Shown: positions 8,141 through 17,265 of the stretch, piece by piece
How positions within the stretch are numbered: position 1 is the stretch's first letter
How the letters are laid out: each line of letters begins with the position of its first letter
Source of the DNA: Parabacteroides distasonis ATCC 8503
GTDB lineage: Bacteria; Bacteroidota; Bacteroidia; Bacteroidales; Tannerellaceae
Assembly (NCBI RefSeq): GCF_000012845.1
Contig: NC_009615.1
Coordinates: 705,501 to 769,500 of the forward strand
DNA length: 64,000 nt
Reading direction: 5' to 3'
Notes under the pieces: model-generated
Databases searched by the model: none
What the model saw: only the letters and a program-made list of their open reading frames with translations
What the model was told of the DNA's origin: nothing
Program-made: the position numbers and the translations under genes

Positions 8141-10261
8141 ATGCTTATGATAAAAAAAGAACATCTTGTATCCGACATTTCTAAACTGAAAAAAGTATAT
8201 AACCAGAGCTTCCCTTGGTTGGTGACCTTAGCGGAAGAAAGTGAGAACGCAAAGTATTTTAAGGATGCTTTGCGTTCTCTTATTTTATCCTGGCTCACGG
8301 AAAAGGAAAGTACCCAAGAAAACGTAGGAATGGCGGTGGCGAGGCGTATCCTTCTTTTGATTGAGCATGATGATACTTTCGTGGACGAGCTGTCTACGGG
8401 CGAGCGTCTTCCGGTGCGGACGGTCACTTATCTTTGGCAGTTCCTGACCGGCCATTTGGAAAATGAGGTCTCTCCTGATTTATTTATCGACCTATACCAT
8501 CAGTTTGATTTATTGGAACATCCGGTTGAGATCCTGCCGGACCGGGCATTGGTGAAAAGGCAGATGAGCCGCTGGCCGACCGGGCTTGACCCGGAGGTGA
8601 TCGCTATCCGTGAGAGGAACAAGGAGCGTATCATCGCTTGCTTGATCAAGAAGATAGAAAGACGCCATAGCCCTTCGTCACGTTTCCAGTTCGCCGAGGG
8701 CATCTCCTATGAGGAGAAAGAGGCTCGGGTACGTGAATGGTGGAATACCGCTCGTTTCCATTTGTCGATGGCGATCAAGAGTCCTACGGAATTGAACTTC
8801 TTTTTGGGATATTCCCTGTCGGACGAGACGATGAGCTTATTGGCCCGTGCCAAAAAGAAGGGGATGCCCTTTTTTGTGACTCCTTATTATCTTTCCCTAT
8901 TAAATATAGAACATGAGGGGTATGACGACGCTACGGTGCGATCGTACATCATGTACTCGAACGAGCTGGTAGATACGTATGGAAGCATTAAGGCGTGGGA
9001 AAAGGAAGACATGGTCGTTGCCGATGAGCCGAACGCGGCGGGTTGGCTATTGCCGGAGGGACATAATATACACCGGAGGTATCCGGAGGTGGCGATCTTG
9101 ATCCCCGATTCGATGGGGCGTGCCTGCGGTGGATTGTGCGCTTCTTGCCAGCGCATGTATGATTTCCAGAGCGAGCGGTTGAATTTCGATTTCGAGGCCC
9201 TGAAGCCTAAGGAGAGTTGGGACCGGAAGTTACGTCGTCTGATGCGTTATTTCGAGGAAGACGCCCAACTGAGGGATATCTTGATAACGGGCGGGGATGC
9301 CTTGATGAGCCAGAACGCTACCTTGCGTAAAATATTGGAGGCGGTATATAAGATGGCGGTGCGGAAACGGAAGGCGAACGAGAGCCGTCCGGAGGGCGAG
9401 AAGTACGCCGAGTTACAACGGGTACGGCTAGGTTCCCGGTTGCTGGCTTATCTTCCGCTGCGTGTGACCGACGAGTTGGTCGGTATATTGAGGGAGTTCA
9501 AGGAGAAGGCTTCCGCTATCGGCGTGAGCCAGTTCTATATACAAACGCATTTCCAGTCTCCACTGGAGGTGACACCGGAGGCGAGGCACGCTATCGAGGC
9601 GATCTTGGCGGCGGGCTGGACGATCACGAATCAGTTGGTTTATACGGTCTCGGCTTCCCGTAGGGGGCATACGGCGAAATTACGGCAGACCTTAAACGCC
9701 CTTGGGGTGGTTTGCTATTATACGTTCTCCGTGAAGGGATTCCGGGAGAATTATGCGGTTTATACCCCGAATAGCCGCTCGTTGCAAGAGGCTCGTGAGG
9801 AGAAGATCTTCGGGCAGGTGCCGGAGGAGAAACAGGCGGAGTTGTATGATATGATCCGTAACCAGCGTCCTTTAGGCAAGTGCTTGGTTCGTTTCCTGAA
9901 GGAGAACGGGTTGCTGTTCGCCGGGACGGATCGTAACGTGTTGAACTTGCCCGCTATTGGTAAGAGCATGACTTTCCATACCATTGGACTGACTTCCGAG
10001 GGAAAGCGGATTCTTAAGTTCGATCACGACGGGAGCCGTCGGCATAGCCCGATTATCGATCAAATGGGTGAGGTCTATATCGTGGAGAATAAATCCGTGG
10101 CCGCTTACCTTAGGCAATTGAAGGAGATAGGCGAGGATGTCAATGAGTACCGTACGATCTGGAATTATTGCGAGGGAGAGACCGAGCCTCGTTTCAGTAT
10201 TTATGAATACCCGGCTTATCCCTTTAAGGCCACGGACCGAATGACTAATCTTGAATTATGA
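8141..10261 (+). CDS. Long KamA-like radical SAM protein
   Basis: The protein belongs to the lysine 2,3-aminomutase (KamA) group of radical SAM enzymes, which use a 4Fe-4S cluster, SAM and usually PLP to move an amino group. The cluster motif is C329-GGL-C333-AS-C336. It is 706 residues against roughly 420 for classical KamA, the extra length being mainly about 250 residues at the N-terminus. The usual glycine-rich PLP-lysine motif (PGGGGK) appears as NLPAIGK, with Lys608 as the candidate. PLP use is therefore likely but not certain, and the substrate need not be lysine. The start may be the ATG at 8141 or the one at 8147. DUF2148 and an unknown gene follow on the same strand. Confidence 0.82.
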   Translation: MLMIKKEHLVSDISKLKKVYNQSFPWLVTLAEESENAKYFKDALRSLILSWLTEKESTQENVGMAVARRILLLIEHDDTFVDELSTGERLPVRTVTYLWQFLTGHLENEVSPDLFIDLYHQFDLLEHPVEILPDRALVKRQMSRWPTGLDPEVIAIRERNKERIIACLIKKIERRHSPSSRFQFAEGISYEEKEARVREWWNTARFHLSMAIKSPTELNFFLGYSLSDETMSLLARAKKKGMPFFVTPYYLSLLNIEHEGYDDATVRSYIMYSNELVDTYGSIKAWEKEDMVVADEPNAAGWLLPEGHNIHRRYPEVAILIPDSMGRACGGLCASCQRMYDFQSERLNFDFEALKPKESWDRKLRRLMRYFEEDAQLRDILITGGDALMSQNATLRKILEAVYKMAVRKRKANESRPEGEKYAELQRVRLGSRLLAYLPLRVTDELVGILREFKEKASAIGVSQFYIQTHFQSPLEVTPEARHAIEAILAAGWTITNQLVYTVSASRRGHTAKLRQTLNALGVVCYYTFSVKGFRENYAVYTPNSRSLQEAREEKIFGQVPEEKQAELYDMIRNQRPLGKCLVRFLKENGLLFAGTDRNVLNLPAIGKSMTFHTIGLTSEGKRILKFDHDGSRRHSPIIDQMGEVYIVENKSVAAYLRQLKEIGEDVNEYRTIWNYCEGETEPRFSIYEYPAYPFKATDRMTNLEL

Positions 10262-10277
10262 ATTCTATCCTCATATG

Positions 10278-10311
10278 TTTGCCTTGGTTTCGTATATTTT
10301 GCTTAATTTTG
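10278..10311 (+). promoter_or_regulatory. Possible promoter before the DUF2148 gene
   Basis: TTTG at 10278-10281 and TAATTTTG at 10304-10311 are separated by 22 bases. The spacing is slightly long for the Bacteroidetes consensus. Confidence 0.4.
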
Positions 10312-10332
10312 TTTCACTGAATTTAGAAGGAT

Positions 10333-10875
10333 ATGATACAGAACGAAAGAGAAATCAGGCATGAGCTTGTGTTACAGGCCGCACGCCGTATGATGACAGC
10401 CGCTCGCACGGCTCCTAAAGGCAAGGGTATTGATATCATAGAGATAGCGATGGTGACGGATGGGGATATCTTGCGCTTGTCCGATGAGATGATCCGGATA
10501 GCGGCCGAGACCGGATTCAAGTTCCTGCTCCGTGACGCCGAGAATATAAAGAGTGCCGACGCCGTGGTGATTATCGGTACCTCCCAGAAAGTACAAGGCT
10601 TGAACTGCGCCCATTGCGGTTTCGATACCTGCGTGGAGAAGCCGGACTTGGTTCCGTGCGCTATTAATTCCGTCGATCTGGGTATCGCTATCGGCTCGGC
10701 TTGCGCTACGGCGGCGGACCTGCGTGTGGATACTCGTGTCATGTTCAGCGCCGGCTTGGCGGCCCAACGACTGGGGCTGTTGGGAGACTGTAAATGCGTG
10801 ATGGCGATACCGGTCAGCGCCTCGTCGAAGAACCCGTTTTTTGATCGTAAACCGAAAGAAGAACCGAAAAACTAG
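10333..10875 (+). CDS. DUF2148 ferredoxin-like protein
   Basis: A 180-residue soluble protein of the DUF2148 family, which is annotated as ferredoxin-domain containing. A cysteine cluster NCAHCGFDTC (about residues 94-103) and further cysteines near positions 112, 127 and 157 could bind an iron-sulfur cluster. The family is common in anaerobes and its role is unknown. The gene lies 71 bases after the radical SAM gene, so it may supply or share an iron-sulfur function, but a possible promoter lies between them. Confidence 0.8.
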   Translation: MIQNEREIRHELVLQAARRMMTAARTAPKGKGIDIIEIAMVTDGDILRLSDEMIRIAAETGFKFLLRDAENIKSADAVVIIGTSQKVQGLNCAHCGFDTCVEKPDLVPCAINSVDLGIAIGSACATAADLRVDTRVMFSAGLAAQRLGLLGDCKCVMAIPVSASSKNPFFDRKPKEEPKN

Positions 10876-10952
10876 AAACAAATGAGTGACTCTATTTAAA
10901 ATTTGCGAATAAGCTGGAGATACGTTATTCCTTTAATAATAAATCCAATTAT

Positions 10953-11849
10953 ATGGATGCCATGACCAAGCACCGGTGTGAGAAGGAGATTCTTACGCTG
11001 ATACGTTCCTTGGCGGATATGCTGGACGTGAAGCTGACGGTTTACAACGAGCCTTACGATAAGGAGGGTGGTTTCCGTGAGAAGCTGGGCGTGGCTGGGG
11101 AGAGTAGCCGCTCTATCTCTATCGTGTTGAACTTGGTGATGCAGATATTGACCCGTCCTTCCTTGTCGGTGGGTGGACAGCCGCTGATGGATCGTACGCC
11201 GGCGGACGAGGAGGAGATGCAGCGTGAGCTGTTCAAGTTACGCCGTGAACTACGGCTGAAGACTCCGGGGGCTACGCCTTCACACCGCTTGATCGACCTG
11301 TTGAACGCCTCGCCCCGTTTCTGTAAGTGTAAGTCTAATTTCTACGAGGCTTTGAAAGGGTATCCGAAGGTGACGAAAATCTCGGTACGTGAGTTGAACG
11401 AGAAGGATCGCAACCGTTCCGGTTCGCTGGAGGTGAAACGGGACCAGTTCGATTATTTTATCTTGCGTAGCGACGATCTGCCTACGGTCAAGGATAATAA
11501 GGCCACGATAGAGATCATCTCGCCGGTACTGAAAGATAGTAAGTATCGGTGGAAAGGTATCTACAACAAGGGAGGCGAGACGATCGATTTCTATATGCAA
11601 GATGAGGATTTCAAGAAACAGATGTTCGAGGACAAGATCTCGTTCACGAGCGGTATGTGCATCGATTGCGTCTTGGAGATCGCCCGCCGTCTGTCGGAGC
11701 TAGGAGAGGTGGTCAACGTGAGCTATACCGTGACTACGGTGATACGTACCCGTTTCGATAAGATGGAGATCGTCACCCCTCAAGGCAAGCGGCATCTTCG
11801 TAAACTGGAAGCCGCAAAGAAACAGCTTACGCTGGATTTGTTCGGCTAA
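10953..11849 (+). CDS. Conserved-looking protein of unknown function (298 residues)
   Basis: I do not recognise this family. The protein has no signal peptide or membrane segment and is rich in charged residues. The second half has a regular alpha/beta pattern ending in a basic tail (KRHLRKLEAAKKQ). Several cysteines occur as CKCK (about residue 124) and CIDC (about 230), which may be structural or metal-binding. The reading frame is long, strongly codon-biased like its neighbours and starts with ATG at 10953, so it is a real gene. It is co-directional with the DUF2148 gene (77-base gap) and is followed by a 22-bp-pitch repeat array. Confidence 0.75.
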   Translation: MDAMTKHRCEKEILTLIRSLADMLDVKLTVYNEPYDKEGGFREKLGVAGESSRSISIVLNLVMQILTRPSLSVGGQPLMDRTPADEEEMQRELFKLRRELRLKTPGATPSHRLIDLLNASPRFCKCKSNFYEALKGYPKVTKISVRELNEKDRNRSGSLEVKRDQFDYFILRSDDLPTVKDNKATIEIISPVLKDSKYRWKGIYNKGGETIDFYMQDEDFKKQMFEDKISFTSGMCIDCVLEIARRLSELGEVVNVSYTVTTVIRTRFDKMEIVTPQGKRHLRKLEAAKKQLTLDLFG

Positions 11850-11877
11850 TCCGACAGCGGTATTCCCATCGCTCCCA

Positions 11878-11980
11878 AACACTACCGTGTTCCCACCTGA
11901 ACACAGTAGTATTCATCAGCGAACACAATAGTATTCAATCCCGGACACAATAGTCTTTTTGCTTTGAATACTATTGTGTT
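11878..11980. repeat. 22-bp-pitch repeat array A
   Basis: Five copies of a 14-bp unit (AACACARTAGTATT) start at 11878, 11900, 11922, 11944 and 11967, so the pitch is 22, 22, 22 and 23 bp. The first and last copies are in the opposite orientation to the middle three. The last copy runs into TTTTTT and can pair with the third copy, so the array may also serve as a terminator between two convergent genes. Confidence 0.8.
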
Positions 11981-12000
11981 TTTTCGTAAGGACGGGCAGC

Positions 12001-13296
12001 CTATACGTATGTATATTTCCTCGGGTAATTGAATAAGATCGCCAATAAGGCGCCTGCTCCCAATAGATACGGGTAGTAAAGATATTGCATGATCTCGATA
12101 GGGGAGACATGCCCGAGTCCGGCGGCCATCAACATCTGGGCGCCGTAGGGGATGATTCCCTGTACGAAGCAAGAGAAGATATCCAATAGGCTGGCGCTGC
12201 GGCGGGGATCTATCTTGAACCGGTCCGCTATATCTTTGGCGATCGGGCCGGCCATGATGAGGGCGATCGTATTGTTGGCCGTGCAGAGGTTGGCGAAGCT
12301 CACCAAGGCCGCTATGCTCATCTCGGCCCCCTTGGAGGAATGGATGCGGGAGGTAAGCTTGCGGATGATCCAGTCGATACCCCCGTTATAACGGATCATC
12401 TCCAACATGCCTCCTGCCAGAAGCGTCACGATAATCAGCTCGCCCATATTCGTGATACCTAGTCCCATGGAGGCGTTCCAGCCCCAGATATCAAAGCTAC
12501 CGGTCCACAGACCTACGATACCGGACAGGACGATCCCGATAAATAGCACCAGCATGACATTGATCCCGCAAACGGCGGTTACCAATACCACCAGATAAGG
12601 GATCACCTTGACCCATTCGATCGGGGCGGGGGCGTAAGCGTTCTCCACGCCGCTTCCCACCAGCACGTATATCAATCCGGTCAGGATCGCTATCGGGAGG
12701 GCGATACGGATATTCACCTTGAACTTATCGGACATCTGGCAACCCTGCGTGCGGGTAGCTACGATAGTCGTATCGGATATGAACGACAGGTTATCGCCGA
12801 ACATGGCGCCGCTCACCACGACACCCAGCATAAGGGCGTCCGGCATCCCCGTCTTGTCCGCTATACCGACGGCTACCGGGGCCAAGGCCACGATCGTGCC
12901 CACCGACGTACCTACCGAGATGGATATGAAGCAAGCGGCTAGGAAGATTCCGGCCGCCAACAGGTTACCGGGCAGGATGGACATCGCCAGATTCACGGTA
13001 GCGTCTACGGCACCCATCGCCTTGGCGGTCTGCGCGAAGGCCCCGGCGAGGATGAAGATCAATACCATCAGCATGATATTACTGTTGGCCGCCCCCCGGC
13101 AGAACTGCTCGATACGGTTGCTTAATTTGCCTCCCTTGGAGATCGCTATCGCTACGATCGAGGAGATGACGAAGGCTACCGTTATCGGCATCTTATAGAA
13201 ATCTCCCGCCACGATAGATACCACCAAATAAGTCAATAAGAATACCACCAGCGGCGTCAATGCCCATGCGTTCGGTCTACGTCCCAACTCCCCCAT
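12001..13296 (-). CDS. NhaC-type Na+/H+ antiporter
   Basis: A polytopic inner membrane protein of 431 residues with about 10-12 hydrophobic segments. It belongs to the NhaC/ion transporter superfamily: the ISVGTSVGTIVALAPV segment (about 125-140) and FGDNLSFISDTT (about 165-176) are typical of Na+/H+ antiporters of this group. It probably exchanges sodium or an organic substrate for protons; some family members exchange malate/lactate or lysine. The gene follows the DUF5686 gene on the minus strand with a 56-base gap and may be co-transcribed with it. The stop codon lies just beyond repeat array A. Confidence 0.85.
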   Translation of the reverse strand: MGELGRRPNAWALTPLVVFLLTYLVVSIVAGDFYKMPITVAFVISSIVAIAISKGGKLSNRIEQFCRGAANSNIMLMVLIFILAGAFAQTAKAMGAVDATVNLAMSILPGNLLAAGIFLAACFISISVGTSVGTIVALAPVAVGIADKTGMPDALMLGVVVSGAMFGDNLSFISDTTIVATRTQGCQMSDKFKVNIRIALPIAILTGLIYVLVGSGVENAYAPAPIEWVKVIPYLVVLVTAVCGINVMLVLFIGIVLSGIVGLWTGSFDIWGWNASMGLGITNMGELIIVTLLAGGMLEMIRYNGGIDWIIRKLTSRIHSSKGAEMSIAALVSFANLCTANNTIALIMAGPIAKDIADRFKIDPRRSASLLDIFSCFVQGIIPYGAQMLMAAGLGHVSPIEIMQYLYYPYLLGAGALLAILFNYPRKYTYV

Positions 13297-13352
13297 TTTT
13301 TCTTATCTCTCTTAAATTAACTGTCAACTGTCAATTCTCTACGTCCCTTCTC

Positions 13353-15941
13353 TTAGAAGGAGAACCGCAGCGCTATACGCACGCCCCCCTTCTTGATATT
13401 CGGTTGGTCCAGATACGTCAACCGGCGGTAATAATCGATCCGTAATATCTTGAAGATGTTCTCCAGACCTACGCTGGCCTCCAGGTAAGGCGTACGGCCC
13501 ATCGGCGAGGTTCCCTCGGGGAAACGGTATAGTCCCGTCGGGTCCAAGGCAGGGTTGTTCTTATCGGTCAGTCCTCCGTAGAAACCGCTGAACGATATCA
13601 CCTCACGCAAACGTAGCCACTTCACGCCGGGAATACGGTTTAAGATCCATCCCTTCATATAATACGTGAAGTAGAACGAAACATACTGGTCGCTTACGAA
13701 CTCCAGCGCACGCATCATGTTGAAGGCTTGCGGCTGGATCGTGATGGACTGGTTGGTATTCGGCATGATGAGCAAGGGGAAAGGAACCTTGTCCCATACC
13801 TTGCCCGCCGTCACCAAGGCGTCGATATGTCCGAAGGAAGAGAGCCAGATCCGTTTCTCGGCGCTGATCTCCGTATGGTTGTAGTTGAAGTCGCCCCCCA
13901 ACACGTTCTTCAATCCCATTTGATGGGATAGCTTGAATACGGGAGCGTCTTTCGAGAGGTTGAAAAGCGAGTTCTTACCCTCTCGTCCGTTATAGGCACG
14001 CTCGCCCGGGGCAAAACGAAGCTGGGCCCCTAGCTCCGTGTTGGTGAAACTCTTTAGGTTCGTCAATGTCCCGTCGGCGTTGTAACGGTCGTAGCGGAGC
14101 GTTCCGGCCGCCTCGTTGTTCTCGTTCCGCGCCCAAGTGGTAAGGGTCAGGCCATTCAGCCATTCCTTCTGGTACTGGAGCATGGTCTTGCGGATGTATT
14201 GCATCATGGTGACGGGCTCGCCCACCTTCCATGCCACGAACATATTATCCTTGCTGGTGAAGAGGAAGTCCTGACCGGGCGTATATACGTCGTACTCTTG
14301 GATCGCGGAGATGTTGTTCACCGGGCTTTCTCCCTCGTGATATTTCTTCTTGTTCACGCTATACGTCAGCTTGGCGTTATACTTTAGCTTACGGTCGTTT
14401 ACGCCATAGGCCAGATAACCGCTACCGAACCAGTGCGGGTTGAGGTTTGCCGTCGTCATACCTCCCACACGCATGCGGAAGCCCTCCAGATGGTTGGCGC
14501 TGAACGTGGTATTCATCGGTCCGAAATCGAACTTGCTCTTATCCTTGTCCGCCGTGGTCGGGATATAACCGGTGATCAATATCTCGGCGGTCTTGATGAT
14601 CACGTTGAAAGCCGGTACCTTGCGAAGTTGCGCCAGCAAGTCGTCCAAGGCGCTCTCTTTCTCTTTCAAGGGGACATGGCGGTTGTGTATCCAGAAGGTG
14701 TCGGTCTGGGCGGTGGCTTCGGGCAACTCATGGATCGGGCCGAGAAGACCGAAGATCGAGTCGGCGTTCTGCACGTCGAACTGATACTTATCGAAATTCC
14801 TTAGCTGGTGGGCATAGAGCTGTTGCGCCCCTTTTACGATATAGAAATTAACGTAGGTATTCTCGTTGGCGAGCACCCAAGTGCTATCCGGCATCCGCTT
14901 GAACTCTTGCTCGATCCGAAGCTTGTCCACCCAGTTGAGGTTGATGTTCGCCGGGGTGTTCAAGAGGAATTTCTTGACGGCGTAATTACCGTCCAGCGTG
15001 ATGTACAAGCGGCCCGTGAAGCCGTAGCTCTGGCTGTTTACGGGCACGAAGGCGAGATCCACACATTTATCTCCGGCTACGTCCACCGTATCCATGATAT
15101 AATATTTGTAATAGGAGACGGCCAGCGTGGAAGATAACGGGCTCACGAAACGGTTCAACAAGATATTGATATTGTTGTCGAAGATATTGACGCCCTTGAA
15201 TATCTCCTCAAGGTTGGCGGTGATGGCGCCTCCATCGTCCAATGTCTTGTCGATACCCTGCTGGCGCTTGGCCTTGGTGATCGTCTTCTCCGCCTTGGGA
15301 TGTTTGCGGTAGTATTGGTCGGAGATCGTCTCACGGACGGAGATCGTCAGGATCGGTTTCCCGTTGAACTCCGAGGTATCCAGATAGTTCTTGATGAACT
15401 TGAATTTCTTCAGGAACTTATTCTTCTCGAGATTGGGGTTGAAGTCGTCCAGCGACATGCTGAGCTTCTCGTACACCTCGCTTTGGTACTCGTCCTTCGC
15501 CTCGATGCGGTTGTCGTTCTTATGCTCTATGACTTTCTTGATCAGTTCCACGGCGGGGTTGTCCTTGCGGGAGTATCTCTCCTTGGTAGGCCTCACCTCT
15601 ACCTCCGCGATCTGGAAGGAGGTGGGGCTTAATAATATATCCAGATTGTCGTTCTTTTGCCCGGCCTTTAGGTTTACGACCTTATTGTCATATCCAAGCG
15701 AGGATACGACCAGCCGGGTAAGCCCTTTGTCATTCTGGAGGCTGAAAGCCCCGTCATCGTCGGTCATCGCCCCGATCGTCGAGTTCTCGAACATGACGGA
15801 TACGTAGGATAGGGGTTCCCCGCTTACGGAGTCTCTCACGATTCCGGACGCGGAAGTTATGCTCTGGGCGTATAGGACGGAAATGCCGGTCACGAATTGT
15901 AACAGGACTAGCAAAGTGATATAGCGAATAGATCTTATCAT
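13353..15941 (-). CDS. DUF5686 family outer membrane protein with carboxypeptidase-like domain
   Basis: An 862-residue secreted protein: signal peptide (about 1-25, VLYA-QS), carboxypeptidase regulatory-like domain (about 28-110) and a long DUF5686 region that probably forms an outer membrane barrel, ending with aromatic residues (ALRFSF). Proteins of this type are widespread in Bacteroidetes and lack a known function. They resemble TonB-dependent receptors at the N-terminus but have no plug domain. The ATG at 15941 gives a normal signal peptide. A TACCTTTG box lies about 40 bases upstream on the minus strand. Confidence 0.88.
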   Translation of the reverse strand: MIRSIRYITLLVLLQFVTGISVLYAQSITSASGIVRDSVSGEPLSYVSVMFENSTIGAMTDDDGAFSLQNDKGLTRLVVSSLGYDNKVVNLKAGQKNDNLDILLSPTSFQIAEVEVRPTKERYSRKDNPAVELIKKVIEHKNDNRIEAKDEYQSEVYEKLSMSLDDFNPNLEKNKFLKKFKFIKNYLDTSEFNGKPILTISVRETISDQYYRKHPKAEKTITKAKRQQGIDKTLDDGGAITANLEEIFKGVNIFDNNINILLNRFVSPLSSTLAVSYYKYYIMDTVDVAGDKCVDLAFVPVNSQSYGFTGRLYITLDGNYAVKKFLLNTPANINLNWVDKLRIEQEFKRMPDSTWVLANENTYVNFYIVKGAQQLYAHQLRNFDKYQFDVQNADSIFGLLGPIHELPEATAQTDTFWIHNRHVPLKEKESALDDLLAQLRKVPAFNVIIKTAEILITGYIPTTADKDKSKFDFGPMNTTFSANHLEGFRMRVGGMTTANLNPHWFGSGYLAYGVNDRKLKYNAKLTYSVNKKKYHEGESPVNNISAIQEYDVYTPGQDFLFTSKDNMFVAWKVGEPVTMMQYIRKTMLQYQKEWLNGLTLTTWARNENNEAAGTLRYDRYNADGTLTNLKSFTNTELGAQLRFAPGERAYNGREGKNSLFNLSKDAPVFKLSHQMGLKNVLGGDFNYNHTEISAEKRIWLSSFGHIDALVTAGKVWDKVPFPLLIMPNTNQSITIQPQAFNMMRALEFVSDQYVSFYFTYYMKGWILNRIPGVKWLRLREVISFSGFYGGLTDKNNPALDPTGLYRFPEGTSPMGRTPYLEASVGLENIFKILRIDYYRRLTYLDQPNIKKGGVRIALRFSF

Positions 15942-15980
15942 GTAAATGTCTCGTTATTCCTTCACGGATAATACAGTTGG

Positions 15981-15988
15981 CAAAGGTA
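15981..15988 (-). promoter_or_regulatory. -7 box for the DUF5686/antiporter unit
   Basis: Read on the minus strand, TACCTTTG lies 40 bases before the start codon at 15941. Confidence 0.5.
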
Positions 15989-16040
15989 TGTTTTTTTCGT
16001 GGGAGGGAGGGGGGAGAGGCTATTAATAATCATTAATCAA

Positions 16041-16074
16041 TGGGGCATCCCCTCCTTGGAGGGAGGGGAGCCCC
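16041..16074 (-). terminator. Strong GC-rich hairpin between DUF6261 and DUF5686 genes
   Basis: TGGGGC/GCCCCA with an inner CCCCTCC/GGAGGG stem forms a long hairpin 40 bases beyond the DUF6261 stop codon. No long T run follows, so it may be a processing or rho-assisted end. Confidence 0.55.
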
Positions 16075-16113
16075 ATCATTCTTAAATCTAAAAAACATGA
16101 GGGCCTCACGGCT

Positions 16114-16923
16114 TTATATCTCTGACGGCGATTCGCTATCCGCTTGCTTCTTGGCGGCGGCGGCCCTCGCTTGTGCGATGCGTTGGTTGTAGAGGGCGTT
16201 GGTCTCGTCGATGAGGGTGTTGAGGCGGTTGATGAAGGTGGCGGTCGTAGCCGTTGGCTTCACCACGCTCTGGGCGAAGGCGTAGGTGGTCATCTCGTCG
16301 TATTCCTCGTCCATGCGGAGGCGGATCTTCTTGGCGCTCTCGATGGGGTTGTCGGCTTGCGCGTTGGTGCGCTGCTCGGTCAAGGCTGCGTATTGCTGGT
16401 TCTTCTCCTTCAGCGAGGCCACTACCTCGGTGAGGGTGAGCGCCGCCAGCGCCTCGGGCATGCCGTCCTTGTCGAGGTCTACCAGCAAGCCCTCGATGGC
16501 GGCCGTCTCCTGCAAGTTGGCGAGGCGCGCGGCTCCGATGTAGGGCTTCACGGGAAGGTATAGCTTCTCGGCCGCCGTGCGTTGCGCCGCCAGCGGGCTT
16601 TTCGTCATTTGGGTAATGGTGGAAGTAATGAAGATCAAGAGATCATCCCTCTCCTTGTCGAGGGTGGACATCTGCGCGGTCTCCTCGCTGGCCGAGGATT
16701 GGTTCACGGCGTCGGTCAATAGGGCGAAATCGGCGGCGAAGGCTGTACGAACTTCTTGGGGGATGCCCAGCGGGTCGTTCGGATCGAAGCTGATCTCGTC
16801 GGGCGATTCCGAGTCGCTTCCGCCACCCGCGAGCAGGTTCCCGTAGCGGGCCATGAAGGTTCGGTACTCGGCGTTGTTCAATTTCGTGATGTTAATGTCT
16901 TTTACTTTTGTAATCTTTTCCAT
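16114..16923 (-). CDS. DUF6261 family protein
   Basis: A 269-residue, alanine- and threonine-rich helical protein without signal peptide, matching my recollection of the DUF6261 family found in Parabacteroides and Bacteroides. Its start, INITKLNNAEYRTFM, and its coiled-coil-like helices (for example ASLKEKNQQYAALTEQ) are typical. The function is unknown. GC content and the Ala/Glu-rich composition are noticeably higher than in the flanking genes. A 41/42-bp tandem repeat lies directly upstream of its start, which could affect its expression. Confidence 0.7.
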   Translation of the reverse strand: MEKITKVKDINITKLNNAEYRTFMARYGNLLAGGGSDSESPDEISFDPNDPLGIPQEVRTAFAADFALLTDAVNQSSASEETAQMSTLDKERDDLLIFITSTITQMTKSPLAAQRTAAEKLYLPVKPYIGAARLANLQETAAIEGLLVDLDKDGMPEALAALTLTEVVASLKEKNQQYAALTEQRTNAQADNPIESAKKIRLRMDEEYDEMTTYAFAQSVVKPTATTATFINRLNTLIDETNALYNQRIAQARAAAAKKQADSESPSEI

Positions 16924-17025
16924 TTTCTTGTTGATTTAGATCCATGATCAGGTTTAATACTGGCTAAAGGTAAGACAAATCGGTGGATATAGCTCTGGAA
17001 ACTACCGTATTTTTCGCGGATTCGA

Positions 17026-17231
17026 CCTCGCGGCAGGTGAAAAGTTGAATCTTGGGAAAATACGGGGCTTACATCGGGCGCGAAACGGAATCTTGGGGAA
17101 ATGCGAGACCTCGCGGCGGGTGCGCGGTCGAATCTTGGAAAAATACGGGGGGTACATCGGGTGTGCGGTCGAATCTTGGGGAAATGCGGCATTCCGCGGC
17201 AAGTGCGAGGTCGAATCTTTAGAAAATGCGA
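17026..17231. repeat. 41/42-bp tandem repeat, five copies
   Basis: The landmark GAATCTT recurs at 17047, 17088, 17130, 17171 and 17213, giving pitches of 41, 42, 41 and 42 bases. Copies alternate between two half-types, one containing CTCGCGGC and the other TACATCGGG, so the true period is 83 bp with a fifth partial copy. The stretch 16924-17265 holds this repeat and no gene that I trust, although it is open in more than one minus-strand frame. Confidence 0.85.
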
Positions 17232-17265
17232 GGCCCAACCGTGATGGCCGGGCCTCGGCGGATCG

